From Sphingomonas rosea (GTDB lineage: Bacteria; Pseudomonadota; Alphaproteobacteria; Sphingomonadales; Sphingomonadaceae), in assembly GCF_039538065.1 (NCBI RefSeq), contig NZ_BAABBR010000001.1, forward strand, positions 558,001 through 622,000: DNA of 64,000 nt, read 5' to 3'. Below, one piece after another: positions 53,253 through 62,400 of this stretch. The notes under the pieces were generated by a model, which ran no database searches, had not been told where the DNA came from, and saw only the letters and a list, made by a program, of their open reading frames with translations. The position numbers and the translations under genes were made by a program. The stretch's first letter is position 1. Each line of letters starts with the position of its first letter.

Positions 53253-54545
53253 CTAGCGTTCGGTCAGGGCGTCGCTCTTGGCCTTGAGCACCGGCTTCAG
53301 AAGATAGGTGAGGATCGTCTTGCGGCCGGTGATGATCTGCGTGTCGGTCATCATGCCCGGCGTGATCGGTAGCCGTCGCCCCGCCGTCGTCAGATAGCTC
53401 CGCTCGGTCTCGACGATGACGTTGAAATAGGCCTCGCGCGTCGCCTCGTCGTAGATCGAGTCGGCGCTGACCTGGACGACCTTGCCCTCGAGCCCGCCGT
53501 AGATCGAGAAATCATAGGCGGTGACCTTCACCAGCGCGCGATCGCCGACCTTGATGAAGGCGATGTCGCTAGGCTTCACGCGAGTCTCGACCAGCAGCTT
53601 GTCGCCCGTCGGCACGACTTCCATGATCTTCTGCCCGGCCTGGACAAATCCGCCGCGCGTGGTGATCTGGACGTCGTTGACGACGCCATCGACCGGCGAG
53701 CGGATCTCGGTCCGGCTGAGCCGCCCCTGCGCCCCGCGCAACGTCTGCTCGTTGATGGCGATCTTCTGCGTGACCTGGCTGCGCTCGTTCAAGGCGTCCT
53801 GGCGGAATTGGGCGCTGGCCTCGGCGGCCTGCGCACGCGCTTCGCCCACCGCCGCCATGGCCCGACCCTGCTGTTCGCGCGCAGCCGCAATGCGGCCCTG
53901 GAGGTCGACCACTTCGCGCTGCGCGGTGGCGAGCTCGGTCTGAGGCACGATGTTCTTGGCCGCGAGCGGGGCCAGTCGGTTCACATTGTCCTGCGCGAGC
54001 TTGAGGCTCTGGCCGAGGCTGTTGATCGTCGCGGCGGCCTCGGCGGCCTCGCGTCGACGCTGTTCGGCGGTGGCGTTGAGCGCGCTCAGCCGGCCCGACA
54101 GCGCGCCGCGGCGGGCTTGGAGCAGGGCGCCTTCGTCACCGCTGACCGAGGTCGAGGCGACTCCGCCTTCGCTGCCGAGGCGGCTCGCGCGCTGCTGCAG
54201 CGCCTGCGTCTCGGCCTCGATCTGGCCGAGTTCCGAACTCGACTGCGTATCGTCGAGGCGAACGAGGAGCTGGCCCGCCTTCACCCGTTCGCCCGAGCGA
54301 ACGAGGATCTCGCGCACTGTCGCCGGCTCGGACGACTGGATCAGCTGGACCTTGCTGGTCGGGATGACCTTGCCCTGCCCGTGCGTGGCTTCGTCGACAT
54401 GGGCGATCATCGACCAGACGAGGAAGAGGAAGAAGCCGATCGCGCTGTAAAGGATGATCTTGCGCGAGCCCGTCAGCGGGGCGCGGCCGTGGCGGCGGGA
54501 CTGGCCGGCGGCGGGAGCGAAGGGGATGGAGGCCATTTGGTTCAC
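53253..54545 (-). CDS. HlyD-family type I secretion adaptor (LapC-like)
   Basis: A 430-residue membrane fusion protein. One N-terminal helix (IILYSAIGFFLFLVWSMIAHV), a lipoyl half EATHGQGKVIPTSKVQLIQS, a long coiled-coil hairpin at about residues 90-270, then LSRTEIRSPVDGVVNDVQI and a C-terminal barrel ending PGMMTDTQIITGRKTILTYLLKP. It links the inner-membrane ABC exporter to TolC. Last gene of the operon; 5 bases after the SleB-type gene. Confidence 0.93.
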   Translation of the reverse strand: MNQMASIPFAPAAGQSRRHGRAPLTGSRKIILYSAIGFFLFLVWSMIAHVDEATHGQGKVIPTSKVQLIQSSEPATVREILVRSGERVKAGQLLVRLDDTQSSSELGQIEAETQALQQRASRLGSEGGVASTSVSGDEGALLQARRGALSGRLSALNATAEQRRREAAEAAATINSLGQSLKLAQDNVNRLAPLAAKNIVPQTELATAQREVVDLQGRIAAAREQQGRAMAAVGEARAQAAEASAQFRQDALNERSQVTQKIAINEQTLRGAQGRLSRTEIRSPVDGVVNDVQITTRGGFVQAGQKIMEVVPTGDKLLVETRVKPSDIAFIKVGDRALVKVTAYDFSIYGGLEGKVVQVSADSIYDEATREAYFNVIVETERSYLTTAGRRLPITPGMMTDTQIITGRKTILTYLLKPVLKAKSDALTER

Positions 54546-54550
54546 GCCTG

Positions 54551-55651
54551 TTACTGATTGCTGGCGAGCGCGGCCGAACCGCTGCTCGCGCTGGTGACGG
54601 CGGCAACCGTGGCCGCGTCACGCGGAAGGGGAGTGGATTGCTCCTGCGCGGCGAGCGTCGCGCGCGCACGATTGGCGGTTGCCTGCGGATCGGGGATCGA
54701 CAGGCGCCAGCCCTTGCTGGTGTCGAGCAGCCCGCCGACGTCGTTCGAGGCGCGGCGGATCGTCTTGTCCTGCTCGAAGGTCAGCTGCGCGGGAGGCACG
54801 TCGGCGGCGGCGATGGTCTCGCCGCCCGCGAGGATCGCCGGGCGGATCGCCGGGCGAAGCGACGCGGGATCGTTCGGCTCGCCGATGTAGCGGCCGGTGA
54901 AGGCGCCGCGCTGGCCCCAGGCGCCCGGCCAGCGATAGAAGATGTGCGCGCCGATCTTGGTGATCTTGGCGAGCATCGGCGCCCAGTAGGGCGCGACATA
55001 GTCGGCATGATAATGCGTCGCCTGTCCGACCGCGCCGTCGACATAGCCGGCGAGCGCCGCTGCGGCGACGCGGCGCGCCTCGGCCCAGGCGCCAGCAGCG
55101 GGCGCACGGTTGAGCGAACCGTCGCAGACGAAGGTGAACTGGCAGATGGGCGTCGAATTGCGCTGGTAGACGACCCCGCAGACCGACTTGGGGAAAGCGG
55201 GATGGCGCATGCGGTTGAGGATCACCTGCGCGACCGCGCGGCGGCCCTCGAGCGGCTCGAATCCCGCTTCGTAATAGACTGCCTGCGTCAGGCAGGTAAG
55301 CGCGCGGTCGTAGGCGGTGCCGCCGGTCGGCGCCATGAAGGGCGCGGCGGCCTGGACGGGCGCGCCGCTGAAGGGGAGCGCGGCATTGATCTGCTCGGCC
55401 TCGGCACCGGTGGCGCGGACCTGCTGCGCCTGGTCGCCGGTGGTCGCGGCGAGCAGCACCGCGGCCTTGGCCTGCGTCATCGGCAGCGATGCGACCGGCG
55501 CCGCTTCGGCCGGATTACGCATGGTCGCCGCATAGGTGACGGCCAGCCCGACGAGGATCGCAAGGCCGAGCGCGCCGCCGAGCAGCACGTCCCAGCGCAG
55601 GCTGGCGAAGCGGATGGCGGCGCGACGCTGGAGGAGGGCGAGCGAGGTCAT
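54551..55651 (-). CDS. SleB-type cell wall hydrolase inside the secretion operon
   Basis: A 366-residue protein. A membrane anchor at about residues 20-42 (WDVLLGGALGLAILVGLAV) is followed by a linker and a SleB/hydrolase-2 domain at about 115-240: DRALTCLTQAVYYEAGFEPLEGRRAVAQ, with the likely catalytic Glu in YYEA, then VILNRMRHPAFPKSVCGVVY, CQFTFVCDG and THYHADYV. SleB relatives are lytic transglycosylases acting on peptidoglycan. It lies between the ABC and HlyD genes with gaps of 3 and 5 bases, so it is co-expressed with the exporter. It may open the wall for the envelope-spanning channel. Confidence 0.85.
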   Translation of the reverse strand: MTSLALLQRRAAIRFASLRWDVLLGGALGLAILVGLAVTYAATMRNPAEAAPVASLPMTQAKAAVLLAATTGDQAQQVRATGAEAEQINAALPFSGAPVQAAAPFMAPTGGTAYDRALTCLTQAVYYEAGFEPLEGRRAVAQVILNRMRHPAFPKSVCGVVYQRNSTPICQFTFVCDGSLNRAPAAGAWAEARRVAAAALAGYVDGAVGQATHYHADYVAPYWAPMLAKITKIGAHIFYRWPGAWGQRGAFTGRYIGEPNDPASLRPAIRPAILAGGETIAAADVPPAQLTFEQDKTIRRASNDVGGLLDTSKGWRLSIPDPQATANRARATLAAQEQSTPLPRDAATVAAVTSASSGSAALASNQ

Positions 55652-55654
55652 GGC

Positions 55655-57820
55655 TCAGGCCTCCTGTGGCCGGGCCTGCGCCGCGGCAGCGTCGCGCAGC
55701 CGACCGAGCACTTGGTCGACCGGACCGTCGGCGATGATCCGCCCGCCGTCGATCACCAGCAGGCGGTCGACGATCGACAGCATCTGGTGGCGGTGGGTGG
55801 CGACGACGAGCGTCTGGTCGGGCTTGAGCGCAGTCTTGAGCTTGTCGATGAAATAGGCCTCGGTCTGCGTATCCATCGCGCCGGTCGGCTCGTCGAGGAA
55901 CAGCATCCGGCTGTCGCTGACGAGCGCGCGGGCGAGGACCAGCAGCGCGCGCTGGCCGCCCGAGAGCAGCGCCCCGCGCTCACCCACCGGCAGGTCGAAG
56001 CCAGCCGCATCGCGCGACAGGAAGATGTCGGCACCCGAGCGCTGAACCGCGTCGATCATTTCCTCGTCGGTCGCGCGCGCGCCGCCAAGCAGCAGGTTGT
56101 CGCGGACCGAGCCCGAGAAAAGCTCGGCGTCCTGGCCGACGAAGCGGAAGGCGTCGCGCAGCTGGTGCGGGTGATATTGGCGGCTGTCGAGGCCATCGAC
56201 GGTCAGCACGCCATCGGTCGGCGCATACAGGCCGCAGAGCAGCCGGCCGAGCGTCGACTTGCCCGAGGCCACGCGGCCGATGATGCCGATCTTCTCGCCC
56301 GGGCGGATCACGAGGTTGATGTCGCTGAGGCTGTCGCGCGCGGCGGTCGGATAGCGGAAGCCGACATGCTCGAGCGCGAGGTGGCCGTTGCGGATCTCGG
56401 GCACGATCGAGCGCGCGGCGCTGACCCGCTCGTCACCCGATTCCATCATCCGCTGGAGGCTGGCGAGCGTGGTGAACGCCTGCTTGCCCCGCGTGATGAG
56501 GAAGGCGAACTGGCCGACCGGCGACAACGCACGGCCTGCGAGCATGACGATCGCGATGATCGCGCCCATGCTCATCAGGCCGGCGTTGAACATGTAAAAC
56601 CCACCGATCAGCAGGCCGATCGAGATCAGCTGCTGCGACAGGCTGGCGAGATTGACCGCAATGCTGGTCAGGCGGCGCATCTTCTCCTGCGTGCCGGCAG
56701 TCATGTCCGCCAGGCGCCGCCAGCGGCCGAGCATCTGCCCTTCGGCACGCTGGGCCTTGAGCGTCTCGAGCCCCGAGATGCTCTCGACCAGCACGCTGTG
56801 CTGAAGGCTCGAATCCGCGAGGCTGTCGAGCGCGGCCTGATTCATGCTCTTCTGGAGGCTCACCCCTGCGAGCAGCATCACGGCCATGCCGACGAGCGGC
56901 ACCAGCACCAGCCAGCCGGCGAGCACGGTGATGAGGATCAGGAAGACGAACAGGAACATGACGTCGACCGCGAGCACCACGGTGGTCGAGGCGAAGAAGT
57001 CGCGCACCGTCTCATATTCGCTGACCCGGCGGGCCATGGCGCCGGTGCTTCCCGCGCGCTCGGCGAGCGGGATGTTCATGATCTTCTCGAACAGCTTCTG
57101 GCTAAGCTTGGCGTCGAGCTTGCGGCCGACTTCGTCGATAAGCTGCGCGCGGGCGAGCCGGAGCATGAAGTCGAGCCCGAGCGCAAGGAGGACGCCAAGC
57201 GCCAGCACCCACAGGGTCGGGATCGCCTTGTTGGGGATGACCCGGTCGTAGACGTGCATGGTGAACAACGGCACCGCGAAGGCGAGCAGGTTCACCACCA
57301 GGGCGGCGAGCAGCACCGGGCGGAATTCGCCGCGGATCTTGTTGACCTCGCTCCAGAACCAGTGGACGCGCTTGGCCCGGTCCCATGGCCGTTCGCCGGC
57401 GCGTTCCTGCGTCGGGTCGGCCTCGACGTGCACCGCGCGGCCGGTGAACAGCGGCTCGATCTCGCTCGCCTCAACCCAGATCGGCTCGGCCGCGCCGGGC
57501 ACGTAGACGAGCGCCTCGCGGCCGTTCAGTTCGTTGAGGACCAGCGCACGATCGTCCTCGAGCTCGAGGATCGCGGGCAACCGCGCCGTGGGCCAGCCCT
57601 TGAGATTGCGGGTCAGCGGATGCCCGCGCATCCCCACCTGCTCGAGCGCCGGCTCGACCTGGTGGAAGGGCAGCAGCCCCTGCGAATTGAGCGCCAGTCC
57701 GGCGCGCAGCAGGACAGGCGACGAAGGCCGGTCCGCTGCGCGCGCGAGATAGGCAAGGCAGTCGAGGACGGGGTCGAGTGCCTCGTTGGACGAGGCTTCC
57801 ACCAGATTGACGAAGCTCAA
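55655..57820 (-). CDS. Type I secretion ABC transporter (LapB-like)
   Basis: A 721-residue exporter. Residues about 1-135 form a C39-like domain without the catalytic Cys, so it probably binds substrate rather than cuts it. The membrane domain (about 165-440) has FRPVLLAALVVNLLAFAVPLFTM-like helices and RRVSEYETVRDFF. The ATPase domain has Walker A GRVASGKSTLGRLL, signature ALLSGGQRALL, Walker B RMLFLDEPTGAMD and the H-loop VVATHRH. It drives export of the neighbouring adhesin. Confidence 0.93.
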   Translation of the reverse strand: MSFVNLVEASSNEALDPVLDCLAYLARAADRPSSPVLLRAGLALNSQGLLPFHQVEPALEQVGMRGHPLTRNLKGWPTARLPAILELEDDRALVLNELNGREALVYVPGAAEPIWVEASEIEPLFTGRAVHVEADPTQERAGERPWDRAKRVHWFWSEVNKIRGEFRPVLLAALVVNLLAFAVPLFTMHVYDRVIPNKAIPTLWVLALGVLLALGLDFMLRLARAQLIDEVGRKLDAKLSQKLFEKIMNIPLAERAGSTGAMARRVSEYETVRDFFASTTVVLAVDVMFLFVFLILITVLAGWLVLVPLVGMAVMLLAGVSLQKSMNQAALDSLADSSLQHSVLVESISGLETLKAQRAEGQMLGRWRRLADMTAGTQEKMRRLTSIAVNLASLSQQLISIGLLIGGFYMFNAGLMSMGAIIAIVMLAGRALSPVGQFAFLITRGKQAFTTLASLQRMMESGDERVSAARSIVPEIRNGHLALEHVGFRYPTAARDSLSDINLVIRPGEKIGIIGRVASGKSTLGRLLCGLYAPTDGVLTVDGLDSRQYHPHQLRDAFRFVGQDAELFSGSVRDNLLLGGARATDEEMIDAVQRSGADIFLSRDAAGFDLPVGERGALLSGGQRALLVLARALVSDSRMLFLDEPTGAMDTQTEAYFIDKLKTALKPDQTLVVATHRHQMLSIVDRLLVIDGGRIIADGPVDQVLGRLRDAAAAQARPQEA

Positions 57821-57846
57821 CGGACAATCCTCACTGCGTGACGCAT

Positions 57847-59346
57847 TTACTGGGCCGGGGCCGGGGCCGGCATCGGCTCGGCCGGCGGCGCCGTCGCGGC
57901 CGCACCGGTCGCCGGGCGCGGGGTTGCACCGACGTCCTGCGGATCGGCGGGCGGACCCATGACCGGATAGCGCAGGCTGTTCTCCTGGCGATCGCTTGCC
58001 GGCACGGCGCGGACCTTGAAGCGGCTGCGAAGGTCGCTGTAGGCGCCCTGCGGCATCGGCACGCCGAGGGCCTCGACCAGCTTGTTCGAGGCGGCGAGCA
58101 CCCGATACTGGGCGAACAGGCGGCTCATGCGCGCGGTCTCGGCCTGGGCCTGGACGTTCTGGCGGGTGTTCTGCGCATCGAGCACGTCGAGCAGCGAGCG
58201 GCGGCCGACGTTGAACTGCTCGCGGTACGAGAGCAGCAGGTCGTCGCTAATGCGGCTCTGGTTCTCGAGCTCGCTGACGAGGCGCTGCTGGTTCTGCAGG
58301 CGGCTCCACGCCGAGCGCGCATCCTCCTCGGCCGAACGCTGGGTCTGGAACAGGCGGGCGTGGGCCTCGTCGGCGCGGCGCTGCTGCTCACGAACATTGG
58401 CTTCCTTGATGCCACCGTTGGTCAGCGTCCAGCGAAGCACCAGATTGGCCTGGAGGTCGCGGGTATTGCCCGCGAAGCCGTCGACGTCATTGCCGACCCG
58501 GGCACGGCCCTCGGCGTTGAGCTTCGGCCCCACGTCGCTGCGCGCGGAGCGCACCACTTCGCGGGCGCTGCTGAGGTCGGCGATCGCTTCCTGAACGCGC
58601 GGATTGTTGTTGCGCGCGAGATTCTCGGCATCGGCCAGTGTCGCCGGCACCGAGGCGGTCAGGTCGGGCGGCACCGAGACGCTGTCGATCGGCATGCCGG
58701 TCAGCGTCTGGAAGGAGATGGCCGCGGTCTCGAGATCCTCGCGGGCCTCGGTGACCCGGGCGCGGGCAGCCTGCAGCCGCTCTTCGGCCTGCTGCTGGTC
58801 GGCGATCGAGATCGAACCCTGCTGCACGCCTTGGCGGAGATCGCCCGCGAGCTTCTCGTGGAAGGCGACATTGTCTTCCGAGATGGCGACGAGCCGCTGC
58901 TGGAGCAGATAGTCGATGTAGTTGCGCGCGACGTTCAGCGCGACGAATTCGCTGCGCTCCTCGATCCGGGCGGCGGCGGCGTCGGTGCGGCTCGCCTGGC
59001 GGCGGATCTCGGCGTTGCGGCCGCCGGCATCGACCAGCAGCTGGTCGACGACCAGTTCGCCCTCGACCGGCTTCAGCATCTGATCGCCAAGGCCGATGCG
59101 GCGGCGCGACGGATTGCGCAGTTCGCGCACGCCCGCCGAGGCGCGCAGGTCGACGCGCGGGCCCCACAGGCCGCGGGCCTGGTTGAGCTCTTCCATCGTG
59201 GCTTCGCGGTTGTGGACCGCCTGCCGGATCTCGGGATTGCTCTGCAGCGCGGCCTGGACCGCGGAACGAAGGTCGACCGCATAAGCGGGAACGGCGCTCG
59301 CGAGCAGGGCGCCCGGAACGATCAGCAGCATCTTCTTCAAGGTCAT
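57847..59346 (-). CDS. TolC-family outer membrane channel (LapE-like)
   Basis: A 499-residue outer membrane efflux protein. Signal MTLKKMLLIVPGALLASAVPAYA, then the TolC duplicated helical pattern: QAALQSNPEIRQAVHNREA, RASAGVRELRNPSR, SEFVALNVARNYIDYLLQQ and, in the second half, NFVGRRSLLDVLDAQNT-type residues (EQFNVGRRSLLDVLDAQNT). The C-terminus is Pro/Ala-rich. It completes the type I machine with the ABC and HlyD proteins. It follows the adhesin gene after a hairpin. Confidence 0.93.
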   Translation of the reverse strand: MTLKKMLLIVPGALLASAVPAYAVDLRSAVQAALQSNPEIRQAVHNREATMEELNQARGLWGPRVDLRASAGVRELRNPSRRRIGLGDQMLKPVEGELVVDQLLVDAGGRNAEIRRQASRTDAAAARIEERSEFVALNVARNYIDYLLQQRLVAISEDNVAFHEKLAGDLRQGVQQGSISIADQQQAEERLQAARARVTEAREDLETAAISFQTLTGMPIDSVSVPPDLTASVPATLADAENLARNNNPRVQEAIADLSSAREVVRSARSDVGPKLNAEGRARVGNDVDGFAGNTRDLQANLVLRWTLTNGGIKEANVREQQRRADEAHARLFQTQRSAEEDARSAWSRLQNQQRLVSELENQSRISDDLLLSYREQFNVGRRSLLDVLDAQNTRQNVQAQAETARMSRLFAQYRVLAASNKLVEALGVPMPQGAYSDLRSRFKVRAVPASDRQENSLRYPVMGPPADPQDVGATPRPATGAAATAPPAEPMPAPAPAQ

Positions 59347-59374
59347 AAATCCCCCTTCTGGTCAAACGAGCAGA

Positions 59375-59402
59375 GCAGGGCGCCCGTCCACTGGCGCCCT
59401 GC
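59375..59402 (-). terminator. Hairpin between adhesin and exporter genes
   Basis: A perfect 10-base stem GCAGGGCGCC / GGCGCCCTGC with an 8-base loop, in the 72-base gap after the adhesin stop (59419). No T-run follows in the direction of transcription. It may act as a leaky terminator or RNA-processing barrier that sets adhesin versus exporter levels. Confidence 0.5.
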
Positions 59403-59418
59403 CCTGCCTTGGGTTCTC

Positions 59419-62400
59419 CTAGCCGTTGGCGACTGGCTGAACCGCGTCAGGATGAAGCGCTGGGCTCTCCATTGCGGCCGCCATCATCGGGACGAAAGCC
59501 CCTGCATGGCCCGCGTCCCATGACGGAACAGCGCTTGCCAGCTGGGTTGCCAGGGCTGCGACTCCGCCGTCCGGAACCGCCGCCATTTCGTGGCCGGGCT
59601 GGTGCTGGACCGGCTCGGCGAGCTTGATGGCAGCACCGATGAGCTGGTCGAGGTCGGGCCCCTTGGCCCCGCCAGCCAGCGCATCGCTGAGCACCTGCTC
59701 AAGCGCCGGATTGTGCTGGATCGCTTCACCCTTGCCCATCAGCGCCGCCAGCTGGTCCGCACTCGGAAGCTGGATCTCGCCGCCGGCGAAGCTCGCCGGG
59801 GCAAGCACCGCCGCCGTGGCTGGCAGGCTGGTCCCGTGGTCGAGCGCCTGCAGCTGGGCGCCACCGTCGTCGGCATGCGCCACTTCGAGCTGCCGATGAC
59901 CCGCATCGGCGAAGTGCTGGACCGGCTCGCCGACCGGTGGCTGCACCGGCGCCTTGGTCGCCGCCGCGGCGAGGTGATCGAGGGCCGGTTCGGCCGCATG
60001 CTCGATCGCCTGCGGCGCGGGGGCCGAGCCCACCGCCGGATGGCTGTCGTCGGCGATCGGCGATGCATGCTCGTCCTGCGGCGCGGGCTGCGCCGCGACC
60101 GGGGCCGAGGCGAGGGCGGCGGCGGCGGCGGCAGCCGCGACCAGCACCGCCGACGTGCTGTTCGCCGGCTCGGCCTGCTTGGCCGTCTCGATCGCCGCGC
60201 CGAGCTTGAAGATGGCGTCCTGCGCCAGTTCGGTGCTGCCGTTGCGGACGAAGCTGGTCGAGCCGACGATCGTCACGTCGCCGTTCGCCGCGGTCCCGAC
60301 CACGCCGTCTCCGACGAGGTTGATCGAACTGATCCCCAGTTCGGCCAGGCTCTTCACCTCGCCGGCATCGGCGACACCATTCGAGTTCAGATCCTGCCAG
60401 ACCGCGAACTTGGCGAAGTCGGCGTCATTGGCATCGAGCACGTCGCCATATTGGGCCCGCAGCGACTGGAGGTCGGTTGCCGACTGGCCGCCGAAGACGA
60501 ACTCGCTCGAGCCGCTGACCGTGCCGTTGCCGTCGGCGTCGCGGACGAGGAGCCCGTCCTGCGGCCCCACCCACGCGGTCGCTTCCTTGGTGCCATCGCC
60601 GTTATAGTCATAGGCGACCAGTGCATCATGGCTAAGATAGCTGATCTGGCCATCGCCATTCATGTCGAGCGCCACCGGCGGCGAGCCGACCGGGTTGATC
60701 GTCGCGGTGATGGTCGCGTTGACGCTGTCGCCATCGGCGTCGGTGGCGATGACCGGCAGCACCTGGATGATCGGCGTGCCCGCCGAGACGGCGCCGATCT
60801 TGAAGATGCCGAGATCGAAGCTGCCCGTCAGGTCCTGGACCACGACCGCGTTGAACTGGGTCGTGTTGGTGTTGATCGCGTAACGATCCCCTTCCTGGAC
60901 CCCCGCGAAGATCACCGAGCCGTCCGACTGGAGGGTCGCGGTGATCCCGAAGCCGACGGTCACGACCTGCCCGACCGTGGTCAGGTTGGCGCTGGCGGTC
61001 CCACCGGTCAGATAGTCCTGGACCGAGACGCTCTTCACCTGGACCAGCGTGCTGTCGGAGAAGCCGCCGGCCGGATCGCTGTCGGGCGTGCCCGACGCGG
61101 TCAGCGTGGTGTTGAGCGCATAGACCCGGAAGCTCACGACCTGATTCTGCGCACCCTGCACCTGCGGGATGAGCTGGTCGAAGTTCGTCGTTCCGACATG
61201 CGCGCCGTAGTTGAAGCCGGTGGCCGTCGCCGCGCCGCTGGTGAGGTTCGACACGAGGTCGATCCGCAGCGTCTCGCCCGGGTCCATCGACTGATTGGCC
61301 GTGCCGATCGAGTCGCTGTCGGTGTTCACCGTTTGGGACGTGCCGCCGAGGCTGCCCGACAGGAGGATGTCGGTGGGCGTCGTCGGATCGTCGGCGCCGA
61401 CCCCGCGATAGAGGACGTTGCCCGCCGCCGAGCTCGTCAGGTTGGAGAAGGTGGTCTCCGTCCCGTTCGAGATGACATTCTGGACGTCGAACGAATAGGT
61501 CCCGTTCTGGTTGAGCGTAGTCGTGTAGCCGACGACGCCGCCCTGGGTCTGCGCCGTTAGCGTCGCCCCGTTGACCGAGTAATAGAGCGTCTGGCCGCCG
61601 ACCGTGAGCGTCTTGCCGTTCTGGTCGGTCGCGACCTGGCCGTTCAGCGCCGCGCTGAACACCAGGCTGCCGAAGCCGTCGGCGCCGATGCTGAGGTTGA
61701 GGTTGCCCTGCACCGCCGGCGTGTCGCCGTTGGTGGTGGTCACCGACCCCGGCGTGAAGGGGCTTGGCGCATCGTCGTTGAACTCGATGCTGAGCTTGCC
61801 GGTGGTGACGACGTCGCCGTCACCGTCCTGCGCGCGATAGTTGAGGTCGACGAGGGCCGAAGCCTCGCCGCCGCCCGCCGCATGGAGGATCGGCTTGAGC
61901 AGGGTGAGCGTGTAATTGCCCGTCGCCGGATCGACCACGATCTGGAAGACCGGGCCACGGGCGCTCGTCGCGGTCAGCGTGCTGCCGCTCCAGCTGTAGG
62001 TCACCGTCTCGGTGCCCACGGTGCCGGTGGTGCCGTTGAGGTTGGCGAAGGTGATCGACGAACCGGCGGCGTCATTGCCCCAGTTGACGTTGATCTTGCC
62101 GTTGAACACCGCCTCGCTCGCCGAAGCCGGGGTCTCGCCGGCATTGGCGTCGATGTCGCCCGTCCCGCCCGCGATGCCGCCCGCGAGGCCGTCGTCGTCG
62201 ACCTTGGCGACCGCGTTGGTGACTACCGGGACCGAGTCGGGCTGGAGGTTGATCGTCACCGTGGCGGTCGACTTGTCACCGTCGCCATCCTCGATGGTGT
62301 AGGTGAAGGTCGTGCTGCCTTCCTGGCCGGCGGCCGGGGTGAAGGTGAAGAGGCCGGTCACCGCATTGTAGCTGACCGTGCCGGCGGCGGGCTGGGTGAA

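Noticed and set aside
54638..57841. A 1,067-codon plus-strand open frame opposite the secretion genes
   Set aside because: It is a shadow of the SleB and ABC genes, which carry full motifs on the minus strand. Low-complexity composition, no recognisable domain.
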